Positions 1-9,840 of a DNA stretch of 64,000 nucleotides are shown in pieces; positions within the stretch are counted from its first letter, which is position 1; every line of letters begins with the position of its first letter. Where the stretch lies: positions 186,001 through 250,000 of the forward strand of contig NZ_CANSMR010000004.1 in assembly GCF_947648125.1 (NCBI RefSeq). Direction: 5' to 3'. The notes under the pieces are model-generated. The model saw only the letters and a program-made list of their open reading frames with translations. It had not been told where the DNA came from and did no database searches. The DNA is from an uncultured Bradyrhizobium sp. Lineage in GTDB: Bacteria > Pseudomonadota > Alphaproteobacteria > Rhizobiales > Xanthobacteraceae. The translations under genes were made by a program, and so were the position numbers.

Positions 1-2522
1 CGTTCGCCGCCAGTCCGACCTGGTTCCTGAATTTCGGCACTTACTATCAACCGTATCTCAACAGCGGGTACGATTCGCTCCCGTCGGTGGCCGCGTTCAG
101 GGGACTTGGCGCGTTGGGAGGAGGTAACGTCCGGGTCGCTATCGACGGCGACCTCAGGAATGTCGACATCAGTCTGCCGACGACAGGCGGGTTGAACGGC
201 ACCGGCGCGTTGTCGGTGTACGGCGGCGGCAATCTCTCGCTGACCGTGGGCGGCGGTATCAACTACGCCAATCTGCTGGTCGGGCGGGGAACGGCCGACA
301 TCCAGGCCGGCGAGATCGGAATGTCGCCGCTGAACGCCACTTCTCTGACAGTCGCGCGCGCCGATCTGCTGATCGGCGACGCCCAGTTCAATGTGGTGTC
401 CCGCCGGGGAATCAACGCGATCGTCGGCGATCCGACACGGATGACGCAGCAGCCCGACCCCACGAGGAGCGGCTATCGCATCCCGGCCGGCCTGGAAGGA
501 AATGGGCCGCCCACATTCTACTACACCCCGGCGGCCCCCTATGGCTTCTTTACCAGCATGACGGCCGCGAGCGCCCTGACCGAATTCGCTGAAGGCGGCG
601 ACATCACGGTGCATGGTGATTTCACGCCACCGATCTTCGAACTGACGGCGGCCGGCGGCTCCATCCGCGCCGGCGCCATTGCCCAAAGCTCCACCAATTT
701 CAATTATCTCGCGGCACTGGCTGCGCCGACGGCCCGGCTCGATCTGTTAGCTCAGCAGGATATCGTGGGTTTTGGCGTCAGCATGACGGCGGCCGATATG
801 CTGTCCCAGGTCAACGGCGCCTCGGCGCCGGCAGGCAGTGACTATGCGAGCACGTTCTTAAATCCGTCTTCCTACGACACGTTTGGTGGCCCGCTGTCGC
901 TGCCCTCGAACCTGGTGCAGTTCAACGATCCGCACACCGTCCATGTCTATGCGGTCCAGGGGAACCTGACAAAGCTTGCGCTGGCGACGTCGGAGCGCGC
1001 GCAGGTGCGCGCCGGCCTCGATATCGTCCAGCCGATTATCAATATCGAGAACGCCGGGCTCGGCGACGTCTCGCTGGTGCAGGCCGGTCGCGATATCGTC
1101 AGCTGCCAGCCCTGTAGCCTGGCCTACCCGGACTTCTTCAACATTCGTGTCGAGGGGCCCGGCTCGCTCTCCGTCCTTGCCGGTCGCAACATTGTTGCGC
1201 AGATCGGCGCATATCACTCGCAGGGGCTCGGCATCACGTCGGTCGGCAACGCGGACAATCCGTTGTTGCCGTCGACCGGTGCTTCGATCAGCGCTGCGGT
1301 CGGTATCGGCGCGAGCGGTCCCGACACCACAGCCTTCATCAACCTCTATTTCGATCCGCGGAACACCGATGCGACGACGCAAGGCTATCTCGCGCAGCTC
1401 ACCAGCTACATGAGTGGGATTGAAGGCATCGCCCTCAGTAGCGACCGGGCGCTCGCCGATTTCCGCAGCCTCGCCCCGGCCGCGCAATTGCCGTTCATCG
1501 AACAGGTGTATTTCGCCGAGCTCAGGGCGGGCGGCGAAGCGGCGGCCAACGGCCATGGCGCAGGTGGCAAGGGTTACGATCGGGCCTACCGCGCGATCCA
1601 GACCCTGTTCCCGGGCAGCGTGATCGGTGGCACCACCACAGCCTATGCCGGCAATCTTTCGCTATTCCAGATCGCACGCATTCGCACCGAGCAGGGTGGC
1701 AGCATCAACATCCTGGCGCCCGGTGGCGGGGTGTCGCTCGGCATCGAGAACCAGACGCCCGACCTGACCGGGCAGACCGACACCGCGCGTCCCGGCCTGT
1801 TGACGCTCGAAGGCGGCGACGTCAACATCTTCACCGATCGCAGCGTCGTGGTGGCGCAGTCGCGCGTCTTCACCGAGCTCGGCGGCGACATCCTGATGTT
1901 CTCGACCAACGGCGACCTCAACGCCGGCAAGGGCAAGCAGACCTCGATCGTGACATCGCCTCCCCTGGTCATCTACGATCAGTATGGCCGCTCGGCCAAA
2001 ACGCCCAACACGCCGCAAACCGGCGCCGGCATCGCAACCCTGATTGGCGTGCCCGGCGTGCCCCCTGGGAACGTCGACCTGTTCGCGCCGCACGGCACGA
2101 TCGATGCGGGCGAGGCCGGCATTCGCGTGTCGGGCAATCTGACCCTCGAAGCGCTACAGGTGCTCAACATCGCCAATATCCAGGTGCAGGGCACGTCGGT
2201 CGGCGTGCCGGTGGTGCAGGGGCCGCCGGTGGGGGCGTTGACCGCGGCGAACAACACCGCGGGCGCTGCACAGCAGCCGACGGCCGCGGCTGCACCGGCA
2301 GCCAATGCTGGACAGCCGTCGGTCATTATTGTCGAGGTGCTCGGCTATGGCGGAGGCGACGGCGCGCCGGAACCCGGCGGCAACGACCAGCGCCGCGGCG
2401 GCAACGAGCGGCAGAGCTATGATCCGAACAGCATGTTTCGCGTGGTCGGCAGCGGTCAACTGACGGTTGAGCAGGCGCAGCAGCTGACTGATGACGAAAG
2501 GCAACGTCTGTCGTCGCGGTAG
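1..2522 (+). CDS. Filamentous haemagglutinin-family large exoprotein, C-terminal part (5' end outside window)
   Basis: The frame is open from the first bases of the window, so the true start lies upstream; about 840 codons are visible. The protein is rich in short Gly/Asn/Ala beta-helix-like repeats such as GGDVNIFTDRS, GGDILMFSTNGDL and GNVDLFAPHGTIDAGEAGI, which is typical of the C-terminal domain of two-partner-secreted haemagglutinin-like exoproteins (DUF3739 type). The last 150 residues are a low-complexity Ala/Gly/Pro/Gln tail ending in a charged segment. The family is exported by a TpsB-type outer-membrane pore and acts at the cell surface, often in adhesion. No TpsB partner is visible. 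The family call rests on recognised repeat texture and end motif, and the role is inferred. Confidence 0.8.
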   Translation, partial: FAASPTWFLNFGTYYQPYLNSGYDSLPSVAAFRGLGALGGGNVRVAIDGDLRNVDISLPTTGGLNGTGALSVYGGGNLSLTVGGGINYANLLVGRGTADIQAGEIGMSPLNATSLTVARADLLIGDAQFNVVSRRGINAIVGDPTRMTQQPDPTRSGYRIPAGLEGNGPPTFYYTPAAPYGFFTSMTAASALTEFAEGGDITVHGDFTPPIFELTAAGGSIRAGAIAQSSTNFNYLAALAAPTARLDLLAQQDIVGFGVSMTAADMLSQVNGASAPAGSDYASTFLNPSSYDTFGGPLSLPSNLVQFNDPHTVHVYAVQGNLTKLALATSERAQVRAGLDIVQPIINIENAGLGDVSLVQAGRDIVSCQPCSLAYPDFFNIRVEGPGSLSVLAGRNIVAQIGAYHSQGLGITSVGNADNPLLPSTGASISAAVGIGASGPDTTAFINLYFDPRNTDATTQGYLAQLTSYMSGIEGIALSSDRALADFRSLAPAAQLPFIEQVYFAELRAGGEAAANGHGAGGKGYDRAYRAIQTLFPGSVIGGTTTAYAGNLSLFQIARIRTEQGGSINILAPGGGVSLGIENQTPDLTGQTDTARPGLLTLEGGDVNIFTDRSVVVAQSRVFTELGGDILMFSTNGDLNAGKGKQTSIVTSPPLVIYDQYGRSAKTPNTPQTGAGIATLIGVPGVPPGNVDLFAPHGTIDAGEAGIRVSGNLTLEALQVLNIANIQVQGTSVGVPVVQGPPVGALTAANNTAGAAQQPTAAAAPAANAGQPSVIIVEVLGYGGGDGAPEPGGNDQRRGGNERQSYDPNSMFRVVGSGQLTVEQAQQLTDDERQRLSSR

Positions 2523-3432
2523 CGCAGGGCTTCTCGATATGCGGCGCCAGGAACGCCGAGGTGCATCACCGCGGCTATGACGAGCGCATGCATCGGGAAT
2601 TCGATCCGCGGGGCATCGGGAAGTACGTCGGAGCTCACCTCCAGCGTGGAAGCGATGCGGGCTGGGATTGGACGAGCACAAACGGTGACGAACACCGATG
2701 TACGCGGAAGTACCTATTTTCAAAGGTTCCGAACACTGCGCGGACGCTTTAGTCCAGGCTTGGACAGCCTGGTTGGTGCCCCTGGCCGATAATTGCCTAA
2801 AGCCATAACCATTTGAATTTGAAAGCACTTGTTTGGTCGATTGCTGCCGATACCAGCACAAATACCAGCAGGATGACGCGTGCTATTCGCCGACAAAAAT
2901 AAACAGCGGGCTTCCGGCAGCGGGGACGCCTATGCCGTTCCGGACTCCACAATTTGCCCCGACGGGAATCGAACCGGCCCTGACCGAACTCCCGGAGGGA
3001 TCGATCGCGAGGTTGGTCTCAGCTGTTCGACGCGGAATGATCGAAAATCGTGGGTTTGACTCCCACTCTCTCCGCCAGTTGTGCGATTTTGTTCGCCAAA
3101 CTACGATTTCGTGTGGTTTTTCACTACCGCTGGCGGCAAGTACGACGCCTCCGACGAGGAAGCCGCCACGGCGTTCAGAAAACATCCGGTTCGACCTGAA
3201 ATTGATCTTTCATAATTCGTCCGCTGCGTAATCATCTTTGTCTCGGTCGGCAATTCGCAATGCTTACCTGAAACATTTCTCGTTGCCCGATAGCAGCTTG
3301 CCGGTTCGAGGTACCTTCGTCGTGGCTGGAATGATCGGCGTCGTTCTTGGGATGAGCCGCAAATTTGCTGGGCTCCAAGTCGGCACCTCATGTTTGAGGC
3401 CCGTTCGCTCATCCCGTGATCGTTGGTGCTCC
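2523..3432. other. Gene-free stretch between exoprotein and catabolic island
   Basis: About 900 bases with no convincing coding region. Short open frames here lack ribosome binding sites and have no recognisable motifs. The only structured element seen is the tRNA-Ser 3'-end remnant at 3043-3077. Base composition is visibly less GC-rich around 2800-3250 than in the flanking genes, as expected for a junction or decayed DNA. Confidence 0.5.
3043..3077 (+). repeat. tRNA-Ser 3'-end remnant (possible attachment-site scar)
   Basis: The T-arm GTGGG-TTTGACT-CCCAC is followed by TCTCTCCG and CCA, matching the T-arm, acceptor strand and CCA end of bacterial tRNA-Ser. No matching GGAGAGA acceptor, D-arm or anticodon arm could be placed upstream, so this is a fragment rather than a working tRNA. 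A 13-base exact match (CACTCTCTCCGCC) inside a longer imperfect repeat recurs at 48819-48831. Confidence 0.55.
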
Positions 3433-4215
3433 TCATTGGGGCGCGTAGAGATTGCCGAGACGCATGCCACCATCGCAGTCGATCGTCGTCCCCGTCACGA
3501 AGCTGGCCGCGTCGCTGCATAACCACGCCACTGCATTTCCGATATCGATGCACTGCCCGAAATGCGGCAAGGCGAGGGCGCCACGAATGCGATCTGCGAG
3601 GTCGGCGTCGGTCGCGAGACGTGCCAGGCCTTCGGTATCGGCGATGGGACCGGGAGAGACGGCATTGACCCTGATGCCTTCCACGCCCCATTCGAGCGCC
3701 AGGCAGCGGGTGAGCATCTCGATGCCCGCTTTCGCCGCGCAGGCGTGGGCCTGCATCGGCATGGCGCGCGTGGCTTGGGGCGCGGTTATGTTTACCAACG
3801 CCGCTCCCGGTCGCTTCAGATGCGGATAGGCGGCTGAGAGCACGTTGAAGGTCCCAATGAGGTCTATGTCGATAACAGTCTTGAAGGCGTTCGGCGACAT
3901 CTTGGCCGCCGGCACAAAGAAATTTCCCGCGGCGCCGGACAGAACGATGTCAATCGGACCTTTCTCATTGGCGACCTCAGTCATGATGGTTTGCATCGCG
4001 GCCGCCTCGCGCACGTCGCCGGCGTGATGGGTCACCTCGAGACCGTCAGCGCGCAGAACATCGGCTGCAGCTCCGATACGTTCTGACGAGCGGCTGACAA
4101 TCGCGACCTTCGCGCCCAATGATCCAAGCCTCCGGGCAACACCCAGGTTAATCCCGCTCGAAGCGCCCACTACGACCGCGTTGCGGCCAGAAAGACATTG
4201 CAAAGTAGGAGACAT
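3433..4215 (-). CDS. 2,4-dienoyl-CoA reductase-like short-chain dehydrogenase
   Basis: A Rossmann SDR of 260 residues with the nucleotide motif VVGASSGINLG near residue 15. AAGNFF near residue 92 and the HACAAKAG helix followed by LALEWG resemble the peroxisomal 2,4-dienoyl-CoA reductase group (HAGSAK in that family). The canonical YxxxK tyrosine is absent (Ala at that position), as in dienoyl-CoA reductases. The expected role is NADPH-dependent reduction of a dienoyl- or enoyl-CoA. The start at ATG 4215 was chosen because the SDR fold begins there; the frame stays open upstream without homology. It is the last gene of the leftward operon, after two CoA ligases. Confidence 0.8.
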   Translation of the reverse strand: MSPTLQCLSGRNAVVVGASSGINLGVARRLGSLGAKVAIVSRSSERIGAAADVLRADGLEVTHHAGDVREAAAMQTIMTEVANEKGPIDIVLSGAAGNFFVPAAKMSPNAFKTVIDIDLIGTFNVLSAAYPHLKRPGAALVNITAPQATRAMPMQAHACAAKAGIEMLTRCLALEWGVEGIRVNAVSPGPIADTEGLARLATDADLADRIRGALALPHFGQCIDIGNAVAWLCSDAASFVTGTTIDCDGGMRLGNLYAPQ

Positions 4216-4351
4216 GGTGTTGTGCCCTGCTGGTATCGGAGAATGGCGCGCTCGTCCCATCGTCGACTTCAAGGAACTTGATCGGCGTACGTTTGGCTCT
4301 GACCGGATCCATCGCCGTCGCAATGACGAGCGGACCGTAGGCTTCGCTCAC

Positions 4352-5948
4352 TTACGCGAGACGTTGCTCAATCGTGATCGGCAAGCGAGCCAGCTCGTGG
4401 CGTTGAAGCTTACCCGTGGTGCTGCGAGGCAATTCCTCAGAGCGCATGAACTGCATGTAGCGTGGGCGCTTGTAGCCGGCGAGCCGCTCGCGGCACCAGT
4501 GAAGAATTTCGGCGCCGTCGGCAGACTGGCCTTCGCGGAGAACCACCACCGCCTTTATCGTCTCGCCCCAATGCGCGTCCGGTACACCGAAGACGCACGC
4601 TTCCTGAACGGCCGGATGTTGGCTCAGAACGGCTTCTACTTCTGCCGGATAAACGTTCTCGCCGCCGGTCTTGATGAGATACTTCTTCCGGTCGACGAAT
4701 GTGAGCGTACCGTCCGTCTCCCGCCGCAACAGATCGCCGGTATGGAGCCAGCCGCCTCTGAACACTTCCGCGTTGGCCGCATCGTCATCGAGATAGCCGG
4801 ACATGACGCTGGGGCCGCGGACGACGCATTCGCCGGTTTCGCCGACGGGCATTTCGTTGAGGTCTTCGTCGACGATGCGAATCTCCATCAACGGGGAGGG
4901 GCGCTTCCTGAGTGACGGCATTTCGCCCGGGCCGGAACGGCCATGCGCCAGCAGATAGCTCGACTCGCTCTGCCCGAAAGCGTCGTAAAAGTCGATACGG
5001 AGGATCTCCGTCAGCTTCGCTACGACGTTCGGCATCATGTTGGCGTAGCCGATCGCGAAACGCAGGCTGGATAGATCGTGCGCCTGCCGCTGCGGGTCGT
5101 TCATGAAATCGGTGATCACGCCGGGCAACAGCAAGGTCCAGCTCAGTCGCTCCCGCTCGATGCGCGCGTACATCGCCGGCACATCGACGCGCCTGAATGT
5201 GGCGTAGATGCCGCCGGTGGCAAAGGTCGCGTAAAGCGACTCGTCTCCGCCGCAATGGAACAGCGGCAGCCAGCCTACGAATCCGTCCTTCTCGGTCAGT
5301 CCAAACCATTGGGCAAGGCGCAAGCCGCGGGTGGCGGCCGCTCGCTGGCTCACGAGGGCTCCTTTGGGCTGGCCGGTCGTTCCGCTCGTGAAGAGGATAT
5401 TGTGAATGTCCGCGCCCTCGGCAATTCGAGGAGGTTCGTTCTCGCTGCTGCCGGCAAGCGTGGTCTCGTAATCGTCGAAGCCCTGTGCTGGCTCAAATGC
5501 GATCCAGTGCCGGATACCCGGACTCGGACCGTGCGCCGTCAAGAAGTCCGGCGAGCGCACCGGAGGTCAGGACGGCACGAGGACGGGCTTTGCGGAGGCA
5601 CGCCGCGATCTCATCGGGACGAAGCCGGATGTTCAGCGTCGCGACTGTGACGCCCAGTGCGGCCATGGCCGCGTAACATTCGACATATTCCGGCCGCGTC
5701 TCCGAGAGCATGGCGATGGTATCGCCCCGGTCATATCCCCTGGCACGCATGGCATTTGCGAGCTGCCAGGCTCGTTGGCCGAGCTCGCGATAGCTGCGCC
5801 GCCCGTCTTCCCAGGTTACAGCGGTGTTGCCGGCGAAGATGCGAAATGCGCGTCGGAACAGAGCGTCCAGCGTGATGTCCGCGGCCATGGCAGCATCGCG
5901 TTTCCAGTCGGCCGCGCCGGAGGATGGCTCACTGATAGTAGGCTGCAT
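4352..5948 (-). pseudogene. Acyl-CoA ligase (AMP-dependent synthetase), disrupted by a single-base frameshift
   Basis: Two adjacent leftward frames together make one ANL-superfamily ligase of about 532 residues. The upstream part (5948-5493) carries the N-terminal domain through LTSGALAGLLDGA. The downstream part (from about 5520 to 4352) carries the P-loop FTSGTTGQPKGA, the SGYLDDD and HTGDL motifs and the end TTGKLQRHELA. The frame changes at about 5513-5520, in the bases reading CCGGGTATCC on the minus strand; dropping one base would restore SESG-IRHWIAFEP. Each half alone would be inactive. Either the gene is a recent pseudogene or this is a sequencing error. The start overlaps the end of the neighbouring ligase by 20 bases. 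Confidence 0.8.
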
Positions 5949-7512
5949 AAGTGCGCCTCAGCTTGGCTTTCTCGATCTTACCGGTTGCCGTCTTAGGCAG
6001 CTCTTGAACATGGATCACGGCCTTCGGGCATTTGAACGGGCTTAGCCGCTCGCGGAGCGCCGATAGCAGCGTGTCCTCATCAACGGATCGGCCATCCCGA
6101 GTGACGACGACGGCGGTGATCGCCTCGCCCCAACGTTCGTGCGGCAGGCCTATCGCAACAACTTCGAGCAGATCGGGATGCGCGGCGCGAATCGCCAATT
6201 CGACTTCGATGGAGGAGACGTTCTCCCCTCCGGTCTTGATGACATCCTTGAAGCGATCATCGAACCAGAGAATCCCGTCACGGTCGAAGTGGCCGGCATC
6301 GCCCGAGTGGAACCAGCCATGTCGGAAGGCCTCCGTGGTGGCTTCGGGGTTGTGCAGGTAACCTGCCATGGTCTGGGGGCTGCGATAGACGATCTCGCCG
6401 GTTGCGCCGACCGGAAGCAGGTCGCCGTCCGGTGCCATAACCGCAACCTGCACGTTGACGGCCGGCGTACCAACCGCACCGGGATGGCTGAGCTGATGCT
6501 CCGGCTTGAAGAATGTCGAGACCGGGCTCATCTCAGTCTGCCCGAACATGAGGCTGAAGTCGCAGCCAAGCGTTTCGATTGCCCGGCGGAGCAGCGCCTC
6601 TGGCATCGGTGCCATGGCATAGACCGTCAGGCGCAGGCTCGAGACGTTGCGTGGACGAGCGAGCTGCAGTTCGACGAGCTGCTGGATCATCATCGGCAAC
6701 GCAAAGAGGACGCTAACGTGCTCGCGCTCGATGGCTTCGTGAAGAGCTGCGGCGTCGAAGCCGCGCTGGATCACCATCGACGCGCCGACTGCGATCGCCG
6801 GCGTGCAGAGCGCGTTCAGCTGGGCCGTGTGGAACAGCGGAAGCACCACGCTTAGCCGATCATTCTCCGTCATCCGGGTGTCGATCGCTGTCCCAAGTGA
6901 CTCCAAGTAGATCGCAAGATGGGTGCCAATCACACCCTTTGGCGCCGAGGTCGTGCCGCTGGTATAAAGATAGGAGAGGGCAGCGCGATCCTCGGTCGCG
7001 ACATCCGGAATGTCGGAGGACCGGCCAGCCGCGAGCACGTCAAAGTCGTGAAGCGGGATATCGCCGACGCTGTCGGGCGCCGTCGCACCCAATGCCTGCC
7101 CATCTATCACGATGATGCCAAGAAGCTGTCCCGGATCCTCGACGCCGGCGCAGAACTGCTTCAGCAAGCTTGCTTCAACGACAGCCGCACGAGCGCGGGA
7201 GTCCTTCAAGACGTGGCTGAGTTCACCTTGTCGCCATAACAGGTTAACGGGGACGCAGACCAGGCCAAGTCGCGCGCAAGCGAAATAGACGGCCAGGAAT
7301 TCGGCGCGGTTACCCGACATCAGGGCTAGGGCGTCGCCTTTCTCGAGGCCAAGTGCGGAAAGGCCGTGGGCGACCTGGTTAATCCAGCTGTCGAAGTCGC
7401 GATAGGACCAGCGCATGCCACCATCGCAGATCATTTCCCGGTCGGGAAAGCGCGCCGCGCTTCGGGTGACGAGGTCGCCAACATTGACACGGTGGATCAG
7501 CTGATTTGTCAC
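5929..7512 (-). CDS. Acyl-CoA synthetase (AMP-dependent, FadD-like)
   Basis: A 527-residue ANL enzyme that activates a carboxylic acid to its CoA thioester through an acyl-adenylate. The P-loop YTSGTTSAPKGV spans residues 183-194, the FGQTEMSP motif lies mid-protein, HSGDAGHFDRDG and DRFKDVIKTGGENVSS mark the hinge, and the C-terminal ATGKIEKAKLRR holds the adenylation lysine. The start is GTG at 7512. It sits in the leftward operon with a second, broken ligase downstream and an SDR upstream. The substrate cannot be told from sequence; a branched or terpenoid acid is plausible from the neighbouring isovaleryl-type dehydrogenase and carboxylase. Confidence 0.88.
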   Translation of the reverse strand: MTNQLIHRVNVGDLVTRSAARFPDREMICDGGMRWSYRDFDSWINQVAHGLSALGLEKGDALALMSGNRAEFLAVYFACARLGLVCVPVNLLWRQGELSHVLKDSRARAAVVEASLLKQFCAGVEDPGQLLGIIVIDGQALGATAPDSVGDIPLHDFDVLAAGRSSDIPDVATEDRAALSYLYTSGTTSAPKGVIGTHLAIYLESLGTAIDTRMTENDRLSVVLPLFHTAQLNALCTPAIAVGASMVIQRGFDAAALHEAIEREHVSVLFALPMMIQQLVELQLARPRNVSSLRLTVYAMAPMPEALLRRAIETLGCDFSLMFGQTEMSPVSTFFKPEHQLSHPGAVGTPAVNVQVAVMAPDGDLLPVGATGEIVYRSPQTMAGYLHNPEATTEAFRHGWFHSGDAGHFDRDGILWFDDRFKDVIKTGGENVSSIEVELAIRAAHPDLLEVVAIGLPHERWGEAITAVVVTRDGRSVDEDTLLSALRERLSPFKCPKAVIHVQELPKTATGKIEKAKLRRTYAAYYQ

Positions 7513-7623
7513 GACTCTTGATCCCTGCTGTTGGAATGATGGCGCGCGAGGAAATCTCGATGAGGATAGTGAACGTCCATTCCTGAGCTCCCTGGATTTC
7601 GTGCCGCAGTGAAAATGAAGGAT

Positions 7624-8505
7624 CTACGAGTCCCCGGCTGTGAAATAGGCCGGCTTGCCCGTCGTCCAAGTTTCCCCCCAAAGCTGGCCTCCGCCGTCCA
7701 CGGTCAAGGTCTCGCCAGTGACGAAACGTCCGGAGGAGGTTGCCAGATAAGCGCAGGCCTCGGCGACATCCCACGGCGAGCCCGCCCGCATCATCGGATT
7801 TGACCGTGGGTAAGCCGCGCGAGCTTCAGGCGTGTAGACGTTCCAGCCTTCGGTCTCGATCGCGCCGGGGGCGACGCAATTCACCCGGATGCCAAATGGT
7901 GCCCATTCGACTGCGACGCTGCGCGAAAGGCCGATAACGCCGGATCTGGCTGCGACCGAATGAGCGATGCCGTAAAGGCCGTGCGTCGTGACCACGACGA
8001 TGTTGACGATGTTGCCGGGATGGTTGTTGTCGCGCCAGCGCTGTGCGGCCGCCTGCATCATGTACCAGGTGCCGTTCAGATTTGTATCGATGACGGCATT
8101 CCAGCCCTTTACGGAAAAATCGATGGCCGGCTGCGGGAATTGCCCGCCCGCGCTGTTGATCAGACCGTCTACGCGACCATGCTCCTGCCAGACAGCATCG
8201 AACAGCGCCTTGACGGCGTCGGGCTCCCTGACATCGACGGCACGAGCCGAGGCCTTGAGGCCTTTCGCGGTCAGACCTGATGTCAAGGCGGCCAGCTTGT
8301 CCTGATTGCGGCCGACAATGACAAGGTGCGCGCCGAGCCGTGCGAACAGCCACGCGATGGCACGTCCGATGCCGCCTGCGCCGCCGGATAGCACAATGAC
8401 TGCCTCCCTGAGGGCGCCGGAAGCGAACACGGTCCGGTGCCCCGCCAGCTCATCGTCGGTCAGTCCGAGCCGGTCCAAGGGTTCCGCCGTCTGATCGTCA
8501 GCCAT
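7624..8505 (-). CDS. SDR family oxidoreductase with altered catalytic motif
   Basis: A 293-residue Rossmann protein with a GGAGGIG nucleotide loop near residue 41, NSAGGQF, and a C-terminal VTGETLTVDGGG. The catalytic helix reads AHSVAARSG: the YxxxK tyrosine is Ser and the lysine is Arg. The same HSxAARxG signature is in the SDR at 30996. This places both nearer to dienoyl/enoyl-CoA reductase-like SDRs than to classical alcohol dehydrogenases. The ATG overlaps the stop of the acyl-CoA dehydrogenase gene by 8 bases, so the two are probably translationally coupled. Exact reaction unknown. Confidence 0.8.
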   Translation of the reverse strand: MADDQTAEPLDRLGLTDDELAGHRTVFASGALREAVIVLSGGAGGIGRAIAWLFARLGAHLVIVGRNQDKLAALTSGLTAKGLKASARAVDVREPDAVKALFDAVWQEHGRVDGLINSAGGQFPQPAIDFSVKGWNAVIDTNLNGTWYMMQAAAQRWRDNNHPGNIVNIVVVTTHGLYGIAHSVAARSGVIGLSRSVAVEWAPFGIRVNCVAPGAIETEGWNVYTPEARAAYPRSNPMMRAGSPWDVAEACAYLATSSGRFVTGETLTVDGGGQLWGETWTTGKPAYFTAGDS

Positions 8506-9721
8506 GGGAAGCGGTGTCCTTGAGGAGTTCGCCTGCGATGATCATCTTCCGGACTTCAGTCGTCCCGGCCCCGATCTCGAGAAGCTTGATAGAGCGGAAC
8601 AGCCGATTGATCTCCGACTCCCAGATGTAACCGCTGCCGCCATGAATCTGGACTGCCTTGTCGAGAACCGCGTGGCACGCCTCCGCAGCGTACATCACGG
8701 AAGAAGCCGTCAGCATGTGGACATCGCCGCGTCCGCCACCACCGATCTCGAGCGGTGCCGCTTCCGCCAACGTGCGATAAGTGAAGGTCCGCATGGTTTC
8801 AACGTGAACGTACATCTCCGCCAGCATGGACTGAACCATCTGGAAGGATCCGATCGGCTTGCCGAACTGTTGGCGGGTTCGCGCATAGTCGATGGAGAGC
8901 TGCAGGGCTCGCTCTGACACGCCGAGACACAAAGGCGAGATCATCGCACGCTCGAGATCCAGGCCGCTCATCACGATCGACACACCGCGATTTTCGTCGC
9001 CGACCATATTCTCCGCGGGCACCCGGCAGTCGTCGAACACGAGCTCGGCGGTCTGGCTGCCGCGATAACCCATTTTGGTCAGCTTCTGTGCGACCTTGAA
9101 GCCGGGAAAGCCCTTCTCGACGATGAAGGCGGAGATGCCATGGGCGCCTTTTTCGCGATCGGTCTTGGCATAGACCAGGACGACGTCAGCAACGGGCCCG
9201 TTGGTGATGTAGATCTTGCCTCCGTTGAGGACGTAGTGATCTCCGTCGCGCCGCGCGGTCGTCCGCATCGAACCTAGCGCATCGGAGCCGGCCCCCGGTT
9301 CGGTCAGGCCCAGCGCGCCGATTTTCCGGCCCGCACAGAGGTCCGGCAGATATTTGCGGCGCTGCTGTTCGCTGCCGTTTCGAAAGATGTTGTTTGCGCA
9401 CAGATTGTCATGCGCGACCCAGGACAGCGCCATTGCGTGGTTCCAGCGCGCGAAGCCCTGCAGCACCAATCCGGCAGCCACAAGGTCCAGCCCGGCGCCG
9501 CCATACTCCTCGGGGATTGTCGCGCCAAAGAAACCGTTAGCGCCAATCGTCCGGAACGCTTCGTCCGGCCACCATTCTTCGCGATCCATGCGTTCGGAGA
9601 GCGGATACAGCTCTCTTTGCGCAAAGCGATCGGCCTGATTGAGGATGGCCTGTTGCTGCTCGTCGAGCGCGAACATCGGCGCGCGATCGCCATCGCTCAT
9701 GCTGGCTCGGGACGCGGTCAT
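8498..9721 (-). CDS. Acyl-CoA dehydrogenase, isovaleryl-CoA dehydrogenase type
   Basis: A 407-residue flavoenzyme that would make the 2,3-double bond in an acyl-CoA and pass electrons to ETF. FAD-binding motifs ALGLTEPGAGSDA and KIYITNG are present. GLDLERAMISP places the catalytic glutamate where isovaleryl-CoA dehydrogenase has it, and the medium-chain-type position near the end (IGAGTTEVRK) has no glutamate. It is the first gene of the leftward operon, with an AAGGA ribosome site before ATG 9721. With a methylcrotonyl/geranyl-CoA-type carboxylase divergent to it, a beta-methyl-branched acyl-CoA (isovaleryl- or citronellyl-like) is the likely substrate. Confidence 0.88.
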   Translation of the reverse strand: MTASRASMSDGDRAPMFALDEQQQAILNQADRFAQRELYPLSERMDREEWWPDEAFRTIGANGFFGATIPEEYGGAGLDLVAAGLVLQGFARWNHAMALSWVAHDNLCANNIFRNGSEQQRRKYLPDLCAGRKIGALGLTEPGAGSDALGSMRTTARRDGDHYVLNGGKIYITNGPVADVVLVYAKTDREKGAHGISAFIVEKGFPGFKVAQKLTKMGYRGSQTAELVFDDCRVPAENMVGDENRGVSIVMSGLDLERAMISPLCLGVSERALQLSIDYARTRQQFGKPIGSFQMVQSMLAEMYVHVETMRTFTYRTLAEAAPLEIGGGGRGDVHMLTASSVMYAAEACHAVLDKAVQIHGGSGYIWESEINRLFRSIKLLEIGAGTTEVRKMIIAGELLKDTASHG

Positions 9722-9782
9722 GGGGCCAGTTTCCTTCCCGGTTTTTATGAACGTCGCGATCTCGGGCGATTGCGGTCTTTAT

Positions 9783-9799
9783 AATGAATGTAATTCATT
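9783..9799. promoter_or_regulatory. Palindromic operator O1 (AATGAAT-N3-ATTCATT)
   Basis: A perfect 7-bp inverted repeat with a 3-bp spacer, 62 bases upstream of the acyl-CoA dehydrogenase start. It is AT-rich in a GC-rich background and is repeated as O2 in the same divergent promoter region. Similar TGAATGA/TCATTCA palindromes are known for TetR-type fatty-acid regulators, so the adjacent TetR protein is the likely ligand. Confidence 0.7.
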
Positions 9800-9840
9800 T
9801 TGAGGAGGAGTCAACCATTGAGGCTGATTGACGATGATAA

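Noticed and set aside
858..1556. Long frame opposite to the haemagglutinin gene
   Set aside because: It lies wholly inside the coding region on the other strand, has no recognisable motif and an Arg-rich composition typical of antisense frames in GC-rich genes.
3043..3077. Complete tRNA-Ser gene
   Set aside because: Only the T-arm and acceptor 3' end are present; no pairing acceptor 5' strand, D-arm or anticodon arm.
2833..3231. Frame covering the tRNA-Ser remnant, and its opposite-strand partner containing WRREWESNPR
   Set aside because: WRREWxSNPR-like strings are the known artefact of reading a tRNA-Ser 3' end backwards; no ribosome site or family match.
4181..4915. 244-codon rightward frame over the broken ligase
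   Set aside because: Antisense of the ligase C-terminal domain, whose motifs are clear on the minus strand.
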